Assembly: GCA_963580285.1 (NCBI GenBank)
Contig: OY757011.1
Span: 114,238,766-114,302,765, forward strand
Length of the DNA: 64,000 nt
Reading direction: 5' to 3'
From: Lucinisca nassula
Taxonomy: Eukaryota; Mollusca; Bivalvia; Lucinida; Lucinidae
The notes under the pieces were generated by a model, which saw nothing but the letters and a program-made list of their open reading frames with translations, was not told where the DNA came from and ran no database searches. The translations under genes were made by a program, and so were the position numbers. Below, piece by piece: positions 63,867 through 64,000 of the stretch (position 1 is the stretch's first letter; each line of letters starts with the position of its first letter).

Positions 63867-64000
63867 GCGAGTTGGATCATTCATGCATATAAACCCTATT
63901 AGTGTAATTAGGTGGCAGGGCTTGAGATGTCATTTCATCTCAATGCCGGGCAAAAGTCCCACAAAATTGGAAGGAACGTCTCCAAAATGACCTATACAGT
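63867..64000 (+). mobile_element. SINE-A, 3' part, running off the window
   Basis: Starts at GCGAGTTGGATCATTCATGC, matching SINE-A from its middle, and continues to the window end at GACCTATACAGT. Confidence 0.85.

Overview
The window is animal nuclear DNA made almost entirely of transposable elements, mostly dead copies. I found no host protein-coding gene, rRNA gene or ordinary tRNA gene. The mix of repeats suggests a lophotrochozoan, most probably a bivalve mollusc: abundant SINEs ending in (CAAA)n, Helentron-like elements with minisatellite cores, mariner relics, many non-LTR retrotransposons, hammerhead ribozymes and AT-rich spacers. The taxon is inferred from repeat style and was not tested by a search.

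Families used below. FB: palindromic foldback MITEs of about 270-340 bp with a central hairpin (GTGGGTACTCGTTAGAACCG, then its complement) and two arm combinations, FB-1 and FB-2. SINE-A: about 300 bp, high copy, (CAAA)n tail. SINE-B: tRNA-like head and shared tail. HINE-X/Z/W: Helentron-like non-autonomous elements with terminal stem-loops around different tandem-repeat cores. R580: a 3'-anchored retroelement end that I link to a Penelope-like reverse transcriptase.

1-6.7 kb: FB elements, one with a terminal repeat amplified into a 52-bp satellite, a mariner transposase relic cut by two FBs, and an FB split by a HINE-Z. 7-13 kb: Penelope-like RT remnant, CpG-rich patch, R580, a complete-looking hammerhead ribozyme (10011-10056, minus strand) and a dead LINE carrying a hAT MITE and three R580 insertions. 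13-20 kb: FB, SINE and mariner remnants, then about 2.9 kb of AT-rich sequence with nothing recognised. 20.2-25.2 kb: one LINE copy bounded by a 12-bp duplication, holding a HINE-Z that itself holds a smaller inverted HINE. 25-34 kb: SINEs, hammerhead-like copies and a 1.1-kb inverted-repeat element. 34-43 kb: one SINE-A whose halves lie 8.8 kb apart; the block between them has inverted-repeat ends and carries HINE-X, a LINE remnant and HINE-W. 43-57 kb: a GC-rich foldback, a second HINE-X nested in an FB, SINEs with clear target duplications and a second Penelope-like RT remnant. 57.8-63.2 kb: a CR1-like LINE inside an FB, then a 5'-truncated LINE with a long uninterrupted RT frame (59469-62477), a 12-bp duplication and a related empty site. 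SINE-A copies close the window.

No pathway or operon is present. What connects the parts is nesting: target duplications and restored reading frames give a relative order of insertion. The observations most worth following are the hammerhead family, the 8.8-kb block inside a SINE, the shared ends of HINE elements with unrelated satellite cores, and the growth of a MITE end into a satellite.
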